From Nocardia cyriacigeorgica (GTDB lineage: Bacteria > Actinomycetota > Actinomycetes > Mycobacteriales > Mycobacteriaceae), in contig NZ_JAAGVC010000028.1 of the NCBI RefSeq assembly GCF_010858045.1, forward strand, positions 1-64,000: 64,000 bases of DNA, read 5' to 3'. The notes beneath the pieces are model-generated. The model was not told the origin of the DNA and did no database searches. It saw nothing but the letters and a program-made list of their open reading frames with translations. Below, piece by piece: positions 37,289-47,100 of the stretch (its first letter is position 1; each line of letters opens with the position of its first letter). The position numbers were made by a program, and so were the translations under genes.

Positions 37289-37861
37289 GTGCCGAACCAA
37301 AAGCCACGCATCATGAACGACTACCGGGATCTGGTCTGGTCGCTGATCCCGTTGGCGTTGATCGCCGTGGTTTTCGCCGGGCTGACCAGTCAGTGCAGCT
37401 TCGCCGGCGACGGCCCGACGCAGGGCCAGATCCCCAGCTTCGACGCCAAGGCGGCCCTGCAGTCCGACGCCGACAACCTGACCTTCCCGATCCGTGAACC
37501 GGCCCTGCCACAGGGCTGGACGCCGAATTCGGGCAGCCGCGACACCATCACCGAGGAGGGCGGCGGCACCGTCAGCACCATCGGCTACATCACGCCCGAG
37601 GGCACCTACATGGAGCTGAACCAGAGCAACGCCACCGAGGTCGCGCTCGCCCGGCACATCCTCGGCTCCCGGTACGCCAGCGGCACCCGGGATATCGGCG
37701 CCCAGAAATGGGTGGTCTACGACGAGCCCGGCGAGGAGTCGGCCTGGATCGCCGATTTCGGCCAGAGCAGGGTGCTGATCCGCGGGGCGGGTGACGACGC
37801 CGCGTTCACCACGTTGGCCGAAGCGGTCAGCACGGCGCAGCCGATGCCGAAAAAGCGGTAA
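37289..37861 (+). CDS. DUF4245 membrane-anchored protein
   Basis: A 190-residue protein with one N-terminal membrane anchor (LVWSLIPLALIAVVFAGL) and an extracytoplasmic domain of about 155 residues. EPALPQGWTPNSGSRDT and GYITPEGTYMELNQS are the family blocks. It is the orthologue of Rv1100 by gene order, with unknown function. GTG was chosen, and an earlier GTG lies five codons upstream. It is divergent from glpX. Confidence 0.85.
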   Translation: MPNQKPRIMNDYRDLVWSLIPLALIAVVFAGLTSQCSFAGDGPTQGQIPSFDAKAALQSDADNLTFPIREPALPQGWTPNSGSRDTITEEGGGTVSTIGYITPEGTYMELNQSNATEVALARHILGSRYASGTRDIGAQKWVVYDEPGEESAWIADFGQSRVLIRGAGDDAAFTTLAEAVSTAQPMPKKR

Positions 37862-37915
37862 CCGGCCGCACCGAGCCACACGCGTCGGCCGAAGGGCAGC
37901 GCGCCCGCGCGGCGA

Positions 37916-38269
37916 TCAGCTGTCCTCGCGATGCGTGACGACGTTGACGACGGTGCCGCTGGGATCGCGCACGAAGAACCGGCGCACACCCCACGGTTCG
38001 TCGCGCAGCGCGTAGACGATGTCCGCGCCCGCGGCGAGCAGCTGCGCGTGCACGGCGTCGACATCGTCCACCTCGACGCTCATATCCGGTTGTGGCCCTT
38101 CGGCTTCCGGGCCCACGAGCACGACCTGCGTGGTCGGATTCGACGGCGAGGCCATGATCACGGCCCAGCCGAGGTCCATCGCCTCGGTGAAGCCGAGTCC
38201 CCGGTAGAACGCCCGGCTCGCCGCCATGTCTGCGGTGCGGATATCGGGGGTGGCGCGGCGGATGCTCAC
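37916..38269 (-). CDS. VOC family protein coupled to xseB
   Basis: A 117-residue single VOC domain. The GTG start overlaps the xseB stop codon by four bases (GTGA), which suggests translational coupling. TPDIRTADMAASRAFYRGLG and FFVRDPSGTVVNVVTHRED mark the fold. There is no known link between VOC proteins and exonuclease VII, so the pairing may be incidental. The substrate is unknown. Confidence 0.8.
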   Translation of the reverse strand: MSIRRATPDIRTADMAASRAFYRGLGFTEAMDLGWAVIMASPSNPTTQVVLVGPEAEGPQPDMSVEVDDVDAVHAQLLAAGADIVYALRDEPWGVRRFFVRDPSGTVVNVVTHREDS

Positions 38270-38520
38270 TGCTGTTCGCCGTCCACTTCGGCCCGCGAGA
38301 GGGCGTCCTCGACGCGTTTGCGGGCACCGGCCAGGTGCTCTTCGCAGCGGTTGGCCAGCGCCTCGCCGCGCTCCCACAGGGCCAGGGATTCGTCGAGGTC
38401 CAGGCCGCCCTGTTCGAGCATCTTGACGACGTTGACCAGCTCGTCGCGGGCGCGTTCGTAGCCGAAGGTGGCGATCTCGGCCAGATCGTCGGTCGGCTGA
38501 TCGGCGGCGGAGTCGGGCAA
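38266..38520 (-). CDS. xseB: Exodeoxyribonuclease VII small subunit
   Basis: An 84-residue, acidic, helical protein with the XseB pattern GYERARDELVNVVKMLEQGG and LDLDESLALWERGEALANRC. It binds the XseA helical arms in a multi-subunit nuclease that degrades single-stranded DNA to oligonucleotides. It lies 60 bases downstream of xseA on the same strand. Confidence 0.95.
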   Translation of the reverse strand: MPDSAADQPTDDLAEIATFGYERARDELVNVVKMLEQGGLDLDESLALWERGEALANRCEEHLAGARKRVEDALSRAEVDGEQQ

Positions 38521-38580
38521 GGTCGGTCCTCTCGGTGGGTCGGTGGTTCGCGGTGGGCGGGGCCGGGTCCGGCGGTTCGG

Positions 38581-39933
38581 TCAGCGACCCGGTCCGGACT
38601 CGGTGTCCGCGCTGCGGCCGGACTCGGGCGGGACAGCCCTGGTGCCGAGCGCGGTGGTGCCGAGGGCGGCGGCCGAGATGGCGCCGTCGGCGACGCGGAT
38701 GCGCAGCTGGGTGCCGGCCGGCGCGTCGTCGATGCTGTGCACCACATGCCGTTCGCGGCCGGTGACGCGCTGGACGACGGCGTAGCCGCGGGCCATGGTC
38801 GCGGCCGGGCCGACCGCGGTCAGCTTCTCGCGCAGGTGCCGGGTGGCGGTGGATTCCGTGCTGATGAGGTGTTCGGCGCAGCGCCGGGCGGAGGTGCGCA
38901 GCCGCTCCACCTCGTCGACCCGATGGCGCAGTTCGCGCAGCGGATCGGCCAGCACGGGCCGGGAACGCAGTTGATCGAGGGCGCGGGTTTCGCGGTCCAC
39001 CCAGCCCCGAAGGGCGGCGGCCGAGCGGGCGCGCAGCTCACGCACCCCGGCCAGTTCGGCGGCGGCGTCGGGCACGATCCGTTTGGCGGCGTCGGTGGGG
39101 GTGGCGGCGCGCACGTCGGCGACCAGGTCGCTGAGTGGGTTGTCCGGTTCGTGCCCGATCGCGCTGACGATCGGCGTGGTCGCGGCGACGATGGCCCGGC
39201 ACAGCGCCTCGTCGGAGAACGGCAGCAGATCCTCCACGCTGCCGCCGCCACGGGCGAGCACGATCACCTCGACCGCGGGATCACGGTCCAGGTCGCTGAG
39301 CGCGGCCATGATCTGCGGCACCGCCGTCGGCCCCTGCACCGCGGTATTGCGGATCTCGAATCGCACGGCGGGCCACCGGGTGCGCGCGACGGTCAGCACA
39401 TCGTGTTCGGCGGCGCTTGCGCGGCCGGTGATGAGCCCGACGGTGCTGGGCAGGAACGGAATCGGGCGTTTCAGCCGCGGATCGAACAGGCCCTCGGCGG
39501 CCAGCAGCGCCTTCAACCGTTCGATCCTGGCCAGCAGTTCGCCCACCCCGACCGCGCGGATCTCGGTGACCCGCAACGACAGCGTGCCGCGGCCGGTGAA
39601 GAAGGAGAGCTTGCCGTACACCACCACCCGGCTGCCCTCGTGCAGCGGCACCGGGGAGTTACGGATCAGTGCCGGATCGCAGGTCACCGACAACGACATG
39701 TCGGCCGACGGATCGCGCAGCACCAGGAAGGCGGTCCGGGTACCCGGCCGCAGCGAGATCTGGGTGATCTGGCCCTCCACCCAGACGCTGCCGAGCCGCT
39801 CGATCCACTGCGCGACCTTGATCGAGACCGAACGCACCGGCCACGGGTTGTCGGCGGAATTGGCGGGCGCGGCGCGTTCGGGCCGGCCGGTGGTGTCCCG
39901 GCCGGCCGTCGTCGGCGAGGAGGGTTCGGTCAC
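38581..39933 (-). CDS. xseA: Exodeoxyribonuclease VII large subunit
   Basis: A 450-residue subunit. After an unstructured N-terminus there is an OB fold (WIERLGSVWVEGQITQIS ... VVVYGKLSFFTGRG). The catalytic domain carries VGLITGRASAAEHD and ARGGGSVEDLLPFSDEALCR. A coiled-coil region follows, then the C-terminal GYAVVQRVTGR. The GTG start overlaps the stop of the lipid-droplet protein gene by four bases, so the whole minus-strand set is probably one operon. Confidence 0.96.
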   Translation of the reverse strand: MTEPSSPTTAGRDTTGRPERAAPANSADNPWPVRSVSIKVAQWIERLGSVWVEGQITQISLRPGTRTAFLVLRDPSADMSLSVTCDPALIRNSPVPLHEGSRVVVYGKLSFFTGRGTLSLRVTEIRAVGVGELLARIERLKALLAAEGLFDPRLKRPIPFLPSTVGLITGRASAAEHDVLTVARTRWPAVRFEIRNTAVQGPTAVPQIMAALSDLDRDPAVEVIVLARGGGSVEDLLPFSDEALCRAIVAATTPIVSAIGHEPDNPLSDLVADVRAATPTDAAKRIVPDAAAELAGVRELRARSAAALRGWVDRETRALDQLRSRPVLADPLRELRHRVDEVERLRTSARRCAEHLISTESTATRHLREKLTAVGPAATMARGYAVVQRVTGRERHVVHSIDDAPAGTQLRIRVADGAISAAALGTTALGTRAVPPESGRSADTESGPGR

Positions 39934-40652
39934 TGGGCCCGCACGGTGGCGATCCGGTTCGTCAGCATGGTGACGAACGGCGCCCGGGCGCGGGTGCGCT
40001 GCTCGTAGTCGAGCAGGGCGGTCAGATCGTCGATGGTCAGCATGCGCAGCCGGGCCCGCAGCTGGGCCAGCGTCATGGTGTCGTAGTCGTAGCGGGTGGC
40101 GACCTCCGGTGCGACGACCTCGGCCTGCTCGGTCTCCGGCTGGGTGCTCTCCGCGACCGCCGTGGTCTCACCGGTGGCTTCGGTCTCACCGGCGGGCGCT
40201 TCGGCCTCGCGCGGTTCCTCGGCTTCGCGCTGCGCCCCGGTGGCCGACTCGCGCAGCGGGCTGACCGTGGCCGCATGTCCGTTGCGTCCGGCCTTCGCAC
40301 CCGCCAGCGTCTCGGTGATGAGGAACTCGGCCAGCTCGGCATCGCTGCCGAAGCTGTCGAAACTGCTGGTCCTGGCCCGGCCGAAGGCGGTGCCGGAGGG
40401 CTGGGCCTCGTCCTCGTCGAAGGTGGCCCAGGCGGGCTGTTCGACGGCGCGGTTGGACAGGCGATCGAAGACGACGTCGCCCTTGAGCGCCAGACTGGTG
40501 ACGAACTGCTGGACGTGCATGGTGGTCTGCAGCAGCTGACTTATCGCGGTGATCGGGAAATTCACCGCCGCCGTCGGCAGCCGTCGAGTCTCCTCGATGG
40601 CGTAGACGGCGGCACCAGCGGCTACGCGGGCCAGAAACGGTGGTCGGAACAT
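39930..40652 (-). CDS. Lipid droplet-associated protein homologue (Rv1109c family)
   Basis: A 240-residue protein. The ATG at MFRPPFLARVAAGAAVYAIE was chosen by comparison with homologues. Residues 1-70 are conserved and amphipathic (RRLPTAAVNFPITAISQLLQ, TMHVQQFVTSLALKGDVVFD), as in proteins annotated as lipid droplet-associated in mycolate actinobacteria. The middle is acidic and low complexity. The C-terminal 45 residues (YDYDTMTLAQLRARLRMLTI) form a SAP-like helical unit. Surface coating of storage-lipid inclusions is known for relatives and is inferred here. It leads the xseA-xseB operon and is divergent from ispH. Confidence 0.8.
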   Translation of the reverse strand: MFRPPFLARVAAGAAVYAIEETRRLPTAAVNFPITAISQLLQTTMHVQQFVTSLALKGDVVFDRLSNRAVEQPAWATFDEDEAQPSGTAFGRARTSSFDSFGSDAELAEFLITETLAGAKAGRNGHAATVSPLRESATGAQREAEEPREAEAPAGETEATGETTAVAESTQPETEQAEVVAPEVATRYDYDTMTLAQLRARLRMLTIDDLTALLDYEQRTRARAPFVTMLTNRIATVRAQ

Positions 40653-40764
40653 GGTCCTAGCCTGCCCGAAATGGCGGGATGTGCAAAAGGGGGCCGGGTG
40701 TTCGCGTGTTATCTCGCTCGCATCCGAGCGGGTGATCGCCATAGCGCGCACGTATCCTGTGGGC

Positions 40765-41778
40765 ATGTCCTCGGCAATACCGTTGAATGTCGGAATCGCC
40801 CGCTCTGTCCGCTCCGACGGCGTGGGAGGTGCCGACGGCGACAAGCGCGTGCTGCTGGCCGAGCCCCGCGGTTACTGCGCCGGTGTGGATCGCGCGGTGG
40901 AAACCGTGGAAAAGGCGCTCGACAAGCATGGCGCCCCCATTTACGTCCGCAAGGAGATCGTGCACAACCGGCACGTGGTGGAGACCCTGCGCGAGCGCGG
41001 AGTCATCTTCGTCGACGAGACCGACGAAGTGCCCGAAGGCGCGCTGCTGGTGTTCTCCGCGCACGGCGTCTCCCCGGCGGTGCACAGCTCCGCCGCCGCC
41101 CGCAATCTGCGCACCATCGACGCCACCTGCCCGCTGGTCACCAAGGTGCATCAGGAAGCCAAGCGCTTCGCCCGCGACGACTACGACATCCTGCTGATCG
41201 GTCACGAAGGCCACGAAGAGGTCGAGGGCACCGCCGGTGAGGCGCCCGACCACGTGCAGCTGGTCGACGGGCCCGACGCGGTCGACAAGGTCAGCGTGCG
41301 CGACGAGTCCAAGGTGATCTGGCTGTCGCAGACCACGCTGAGCGTCGACGAGACCATGGAGACGGTGTCGCGGCTGCGTGAGCGTTTCCCCGGCTTGCAG
41401 GATCCGCCCAGCGACGACATCTGCTACGCCACCCAGAACCGTCAGGTGGCGGTCAAGGCGATGGCCCCGGAATGCGATCTGGTGATCGTGGTCGGCTCCC
41501 GCAATTCGTCGAACTCGGTGCGGCTGGTCGAGGTCGCGCTCGGCGCCGGCGCCAAGGCCGCCTACCTGGTGGATTACGCGCGTGAGGTGGATCCGGCCTG
41601 GCTGGAGGGTGTGCGGACGATCGGCATCACCTCCGGCGCCTCGGTGCCCGAGATCCTGGTGCGCGGGGTGCTCGACATGCTGGAAGAGCACGGCTTCGCC
41701 GATGTGCAGCCGGTGACCACGGCCAACGAGACGCTGGTGTTCGCCCTGCCGCGGGAGTTGCGCGAGTCGCGTCGCTGA
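40765..41778 (+). CDS. ispH: 4-hydroxy-3-methylbut-2-enyl diphosphate reductase
   Basis: A 337-residue iron-sulfur enzyme, the last step of the MEP isoprenoid pathway, making IPP and DMAPP. Three cysteines for the [4Fe-4S] cluster are seen: Cys38 (RGYCAGVDRA), Cys122 (DATCPLV) and Cys220 (DDICYATQNRQ). VHNRHVV and FSAHGVSP hold the conserved substrate-binding His residues. The ATG of MSSAIPLNVGIAR was chosen. It is the orthologue of LytB2 (Rv1110) by gene order and supplies precursors for the prenyl synthase at 11.4 kb. Confidence 0.97.
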   Translation: MSSAIPLNVGIARSVRSDGVGGADGDKRVLLAEPRGYCAGVDRAVETVEKALDKHGAPIYVRKEIVHNRHVVETLRERGVIFVDETDEVPEGALLVFSAHGVSPAVHSSAAARNLRTIDATCPLVTKVHQEAKRFARDDYDILLIGHEGHEEVEGTAGEAPDHVQLVDGPDAVDKVSVRDESKVIWLSQTTLSVDETMETVSRLRERFPGLQDPPSDDICYATQNRQVAVKAMAPECDLVIVVGSRNSSNSVRLVEVALGAGAKAAYLVDYAREVDPAWLEGVRTIGITSGASVPEILVRGVLDMLEEHGFADVQPVTTANETLVFALPRELRESRR

Positions 41779-41812
41779 ATCAGGGCGAGAGCGTCGCTGT
41801 CAGCCGTGCAAG

Positions 41813-41843
41813 TTGACACTTACCCGGGGTAAGTGAGGAAGCT
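41813..41843 (+). promoter_or_regulatory. MerR-type promoter-like site: TTGACA, 19-bp palindrome, -10-like hexamer
   Basis: TTGACA at 41813-41818 overlaps the start of a perfect palindrome CACTTACCC-G-GGGTAAGTG (41817-41835). Nineteen bases after TTGACA lies GAAGCT, which fits the loose actinobacterial -10 pattern. Long 19-bp spacers containing a dyad are typical of MerR-regulated promoters. No gene with the right orientation follows, and the region lies between convergent genes, so it may instead be a weak terminator or a relic. Confidence 0.4.
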
Positions 41844-41925
41844 CTTTCGGTGAGAGGAGCTCCACCCGTGGCGGGGTGGTCGCCGCGCTGGGCCTTGCCT
41901 GCGGGGCTTGGCCTGCCGTCGGGGC

Positions 41926-42846
41926 TCAGCGGCTGTCTGGTCCCCGGCGTTCGATACGGCCCGATTCCCGATCCCGGTAGCGCACCGTCGGCTGGGGCAG
42001 CGGTGGGGGTTCGGTGCGCCGCCGGGCGGCACCGCGGACGGGTTCCATATCCGGACGCGGCGCCGGTGCAGGCCGGGCCGCGTCACGCGGGCGGCCTTCC
42101 CGCGAGCGGGCGGCGGCCGCGAGCCGGGGCGGGTTCTCGGCCACCGGCGGCGGACGGCGCTTGCCCTGCCGCCGCGGACGCGAGGCGGGCTCGGGGGCAT
42201 CGTTGTAGTCGTCGGTGGCGCGCCTGCCGCGATTGCGCGCCGCGCCCGCCAGTGACTGCGAACCCTTCTTCGGCTGCGCGCTCTTCCTGCCGCCGCGCGG
42301 CCGCTCCTGCACGGCGCTGCGTCCCCAACTGGTGCCACGCCGGGCCTGCGACTCGGCCGCCGTGGCGCGTTCGGCGCGATTCAGCGCGATCCGCGCGCCG
42401 CCGACACACAGCACGATCACCGTGGCCAGCACCATGGTGGGGAAGCGGTGCACCAGCGGCATGGCCAGGTTGAGCAGGATGTCCTTGATCGAGGTCGAGG
42501 GCTTTCCGAGTAGCTGCTGATAGGCCAGCGGCACCGCGACGAACAGCAGCAGCGGTGGCAGCACCATGGTGGTGAACAGGCCGCGGAACCGCACCGCGAG
42601 CACGGCCGCGACGCAACCGATGACGTAGAACACGGTGAACGAGCCGGTCAGCTCGGTGCCGTCACCGAGGGCATCGATCAGGAAGCCCAGAAACGTGCAG
42701 GCAACCGCGATCAGGACCGCCGCACCGGCCGGGACGCCCGGCACCGACGGCAGGATCGAACGTTGCGGCGCGGGCACCCGGGTACGCACTCGTTGGGAAG
42801 CAGCCACGTAGAGAACACTATCTGCCGACGCGCCGGTCGGTGTCAT
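41926..42846 (-). CDS. DUF6542-type membrane protein (Rv1111c-like)
   Basis: A 306-residue protein. Residues about 25-60 precede four hydrophobic helices (GVPAGAAVLIAVACTFLGFL, FTVFYVIGCVAAVLAVRFRG, VLPPLLLFVAVPLAYQQLL, FPTMVLATVIVLCVGG). The C-terminal 130 residues are strongly basic and Arg/Pro-rich and would face the cytoplasm. The gene is next to ispH, as in M. tuberculosis. Its function is unknown. The start ATG is supported by MTPTGASADSVLYVAASQRV, but a later start is possible. Confidence 0.75.
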   Translation of the reverse strand: MTPTGASADSVLYVAASQRVRTRVPAPQRSILPSVPGVPAGAAVLIAVACTFLGFLIDALGDGTELTGSFTVFYVIGCVAAVLAVRFRGLFTTMVLPPLLLFVAVPLAYQQLLGKPSTSIKDILLNLAMPLVHRFPTMVLATVIVLCVGGARIALNRAERATAAESQARRGTSWGRSAVQERPRGGRKSAQPKKGSQSLAGAARNRGRRATDDYNDAPEPASRPRRQGKRRPPPVAENPPRLAAAARSREGRPRDAARPAPAPRPDMEPVRGAARRRTEPPPLPQPTVRYRDRESGRIERRGPDSR

Positions 42847-43009
42847 GGCAGGGCCGGTCGGGTGATGCCGGTTGCACCCGTCGCCGCCCGCCCGGGCCGC
42901 CGTCTTCGTGGCGACCGTCACATTCGCGCCGGTCGCGCGCCCGGCGGGTATCCGACACTCGGCGCCCTCTGATTGAAGTGTGTCGGTGGGTTGCCATACG
43001 GTTCGCGGC

Positions 43010-44197
43010 ATGCGAATCCTGCACACGTCGGACTGGCATATCGGCCGTACCTTTCACGGGGTCGATCTGCTCGGCGACCAGGAGTACGCGCTGAGCGCCG
43101 TCGCGGAGCTGGTGGCGGAGGAATCGGTCGATGTCGTCGTGGTCCCCGGTGACGTCTACGACCGCTCCATTCCCAGCGCGGACGCGATCGCGGTGTGCAA
43201 TCGCGGATTCGAAGCCATCCGGGCCGCGGGCGCGCGCATCGTCGCCACCTCGGGCAATCACGATTCCCCGGCCCGGCTCGGTGCCGGTGCCAGTTTCGCG
43301 GCGGCCGGCGGGCTGTACCTGCGCACCACCGTCGCCGACGCGCACCGGCCGGTGCTGTTGCCGGATGAGCACGGCGAGGTCGCCTTCTACGGCATCCCGT
43401 ATCTGGAGCCGGAGATCACTCGCGCCGAACTGGGTGTGCCGCAGGCGCGTTCGCATGCCGAGATCCTGGCTGCGGCGATGGGGCGCATCCGCGACGATAT
43501 CGCGGCCAGGCCGGCAGCACGCACGGTCGTGCTCGCGCACGCGTTCGTCGTCGGCGGCGAGGCCACCGGGTCGGAGCGGTCGATTTCGGTGGGCGGGGTG
43601 GAGACGGTGCCGCTGGGCGAGTTCGACGGCATCGACTATGTGGCGCTCGGTCATCTGCATTCGCCGCAGACGCTGTCGGAGTCGGTGCGCTATTCCGGTT
43701 CGCCGCTGCCGTACTCGTTCGGGGAGAGCTCGCATCGTAAAGCGGTCTGGATCGTCGACCTGGACGCGCACGGGCTCAGTGCGGTGCGCCGGCGGGAGAT
43801 GCCGGTGGTGCGCGGGCTGAGCCGGCTGGTCGGCACTCTCGACGAATTGCTGAACGGCGCCGAATTCGGCCGGGCCCGCGAGGACTACGTGTCGGCCACC
43901 CTCACCGATCACGCGCGCCCCATCGACGCCATGCGCAAGCTGCGCGAGCGGTTCCCGTACGCAGTGCACGTGGAATGGGAGCGCCCACAGGGCGATCCGC
44001 AACTGCGTTACCGCGAACGCGTGCACGGCCGTCGCGACACCGAGGTGGCGCGCAGTTTCCTCACCGATGTACGTGGCGAACCCACCGACTCCGAGATGCG
44101 GTGGCTGGAACGGGCCATCGCGGCGGCCACCAGGGAACCGGAGGCGGAGACGGCCGTTGCCGCGGGCATGCAGGGCGCCACGGAACTCACGGCATGA
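43010..44197 (+). CDS. sbcD: SbcD nuclease subunit
   Basis: A 395-residue Mre11-type calcineurin-like phosphoesterase of the SbcCD complex. Metal-ligand motifs are HTSDWHIGR, VVPGDVYDRS, TSGNHDSPAR, VLAHAFVVGG and YVALGHLHSPQ, so motifs I-V are all present. With SbcC it cleaves DNA hairpins and protein-blocked ends. The stop overlaps the sbcC start (ATGA). Confidence 0.96.
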   Translation: MRILHTSDWHIGRTFHGVDLLGDQEYALSAVAELVAEESVDVVVVPGDVYDRSIPSADAIAVCNRGFEAIRAAGARIVATSGNHDSPARLGAGASFAAAGGLYLRTTVADAHRPVLLPDEHGEVAFYGIPYLEPEITRAELGVPQARSHAEILAAAMGRIRDDIAARPAARTVVLAHAFVVGGEATGSERSISVGGVETVPLGEFDGIDYVALGHLHSPQTLSESVRYSGSPLPYSFGESSHRKAVWIVDLDAHGLSAVRRREMPVVRGLSRLVGTLDELLNGAEFGRAREDYVSATLTDHARPIDAMRKLRERFPYAVHVEWERPQGDPQLRYRERVHGRRDTEVARSFLTDVRGEPTDSEMRWLERAIAAATREPEAETAVAAGMQGATELTA

Positions 44198-47100
44198 GGC
44201 TGCACCGGCTCGAGATCACCGCGTTCGGCCCGTTCGCCGACACCACCGTCGTCGACTTCGACACTCTCGGCGCGGACGGCCTGTTCCTGTTGCACGGGCA
44301 TACCGGTGCCGGAAAAACCACCGTGCTGGACGCCATCGCCTTCGCGCTCTACGGCCGGGTGCCGGGCGCCCGCAATGACAGCAAACGCCTGCATTCCGAT
44401 CACGCCTCACCGCAGACCCCGCCGAAGGTGTTGCTGGAAGCCACGCTGGGCGGGCGGCGGGTGCGGCTGATCCGCAGCCCCGAATTCGAGCGGCCCAAAC
44501 GGCGCGGCACCGGAACCTCGATCGAGAAGGCCAAGGCCACCCTGGAATGGCTGGACGGCCACGGCGCCAACCTGTCCCGCATCCCCGATATCGGCGAGGA
44601 GGTCAAACGGCTGCTCGGGATGAGCGCCGAACAGTTCTTCCAGGTGGTGCTGCTGCCGCAGGGTGACTTCGCGCGGTTCCTGCGCGCGGAGAACGAAGAG
44701 CGGGAAAAGCTGCTCGAGAAGCTCTTCGACACCGAACGATTCGGCACCGCCGAACACTGGCTGGCCGAACGCCGACGCGCCTCCGACGCCGAACTCGCCG
44801 CCCGCACCCGCGGGGTGGACAACCTGATCGTGCAGGTCGGCGTCACCGCCGGGATCAGTGCCACCGAAACCGTCGGCCCGCTCGAGGCCGTCGACTGGGC
44901 CGAGGATCTGCTCGACACCGCCCGCGCCGAACTGGCCACCGCCACCACCGAACTCGAACGCAGGCGCGAGGAACACGCGCACGCCGATGCGGCCGCCCAA
45001 CACCAACGCAGGCTCGCCGACACCCACCGCCGCCTGCTGGCCGCTCGCCGCCAACTCGACGCCTACGCCGCCACCGCCGAAGACCGCGCCGCCCGCCGCG
45101 CCGAGCTGGAAGCCGCGCGCCGCGCCGAACCCGTCGCCGCGGCGTTGGACGATGCGCGCACGGCCGTGACGCGCGCACGGCGATATGACGATGAAACCGA
45201 CCGGGCCGCAATGCGATTGGCGCAGTTGCTCGGTGAGCCGGGTAGTGCTGATCTGCCAGGTCGGGAGCTGCTTGGCGGGTCGGGTAGTACGGGCCTACCG
45301 GATGCGGAGCTGCGCGGCGACGGTGGAACAGGCGCTTCGGGGATCGCGGCCGACTCGGCCGTGGCAGGGCCGGACCGCCTCGGCGACGTCGATGGTGCGA
45401 TTCGGCAGTGGAGTGCGCGGATCGGTGTGCTGGACGAGGTGGGGTCGGCTGCGGCGGCGGCCGAGCAGCTGACGGGGGAGATCGCCGCGCTGCGAGCCGA
45501 GGAGGCCGAACTGGCGCGGCGGCTCGTGCGGATCACCGAGCGGCGGGAAGCGATTCCGGGGGCGATCACGGCGGCGCAGGCGCGGGCCAGAAAGTCTGCC
45601 GACGCGGCCGCCATGCTGCCCGCGCTGGCCGCCGACTGTGAGCGGTTGCAGGGCGCCGCGACCGCCGCGGTCGCGCTGGCCGAGCGGCGGCGGGATCTCG
45701 ATCGCGCGCGGGTGGATGCCGAGACCGCCCGCGCCGCGCACAATGACGCCAAGGAACGCGTCCTGGATCTGCGCGAACGGCGGCTCGCGGGGATGGCGGC
45801 CGAACTGGCCGGGCAGCTCACCGACGGACACCCGTGCGCGGTCTGCGGTTCGGCCGAACATCCGGACCCGGCGCAACCGGCCGAGAGCGCGGTATCCAAG
45901 GACGCAGAAGAGGCGGCGAGCGCCGAGGAACGCGCGGCCGAAGCGGCCCGGGACAAGGTGCTGGCCCGGATCGCCGAGCTGGAACGTGAGATCGAGGGCC
46001 TGACCGCCCGCGGCGGTGACGCCGACCCGGTCGAGCTCGCCGCCGCCCTGCGCACCGCCGCCCTGCGCTACGAAGATGCCGGCGAACTCGCCGACCAGAG
46101 CGCCACTGCCACCGCGGAACTCGACCGGCTGCGCGCGGAGGAAGCCGACCTGCACGATCAACTCCGGGCGGCCGAAACCCGCCGCGGCACCATCACCTCG
46201 ACCATCGCCGCCGCCGAAGCCCGCCTCTCCGAACTCAGCGCACGCGTGCGCGAGGCCGCGGGCGCCGATACCACCATCGACCGCCGCCGCGCCCGGCTCG
46301 ACTCCCTGATCGCCGCGGCCACCGCCTACCGCGCCGCCGAAACGGCGGCCGCCAGCGCCTGGCAACAGGTCCGGGCGATCGCGGAGCGGGTGGAAAACCT
46401 GGCGCGGTCGGCAGGATTCGCGCTCGAGCCGGGCGAGACACCGGGCGAAGCTACGGCCACCGCGACGCCTACGCCCGCCGTGCGTGATTCCGGCAGTTCC
46501 GAGCTGCCGCCGAACCCGGTACCCGATGCGCCGCTGCGGACTCGGCGCTCCGACCCTGATGGAGTCGACTTCGATCCCGAGCCGGTACCGCCACCGGCAT
46601 CGTGGGTTCCACAGGTGGTCGGCAGCGCCCCGACAGGTGCAGGGCCCGATGCCGAGCCCGCATTGTTCGACCTTCCAGCAGCTGCCGCAGTGGTTCCGGA
46701 CGCATCCGAGCCGACCTTGTTCGATCTGCCGCCCGTTGCTGCGGAAACCGGTGGCGCCGTAAATTCGAGCGGCAGCGACGGCCAGCGCACGGGCGGCGAC
46801 AGTGATCCGCAGACCACCGCACCGGAACCTGCTCCCGAACCGATGACGCCGGCGCAGCTCATCGCACTGCTCACCGCGTACGCGCGCCGAATCGAACACG
46901 TGATTCTCCAGCCGCGCCGCCAACAGGAGATCGAGCAGCAGCTCGAATCCGCCGAGCGGGCGAAGGCAGCGGCCGAGGCGGTGCTGGCCGAACCCGAAGT
47001 GCGCGCCGCAGCCGATACCGAACCCGGCGATCCGACCGCACTGGACGCGGCGGTGGCCGAGGCGCGCCGCGCGCTCGATATCGCTGTCGCCGCACACTCC

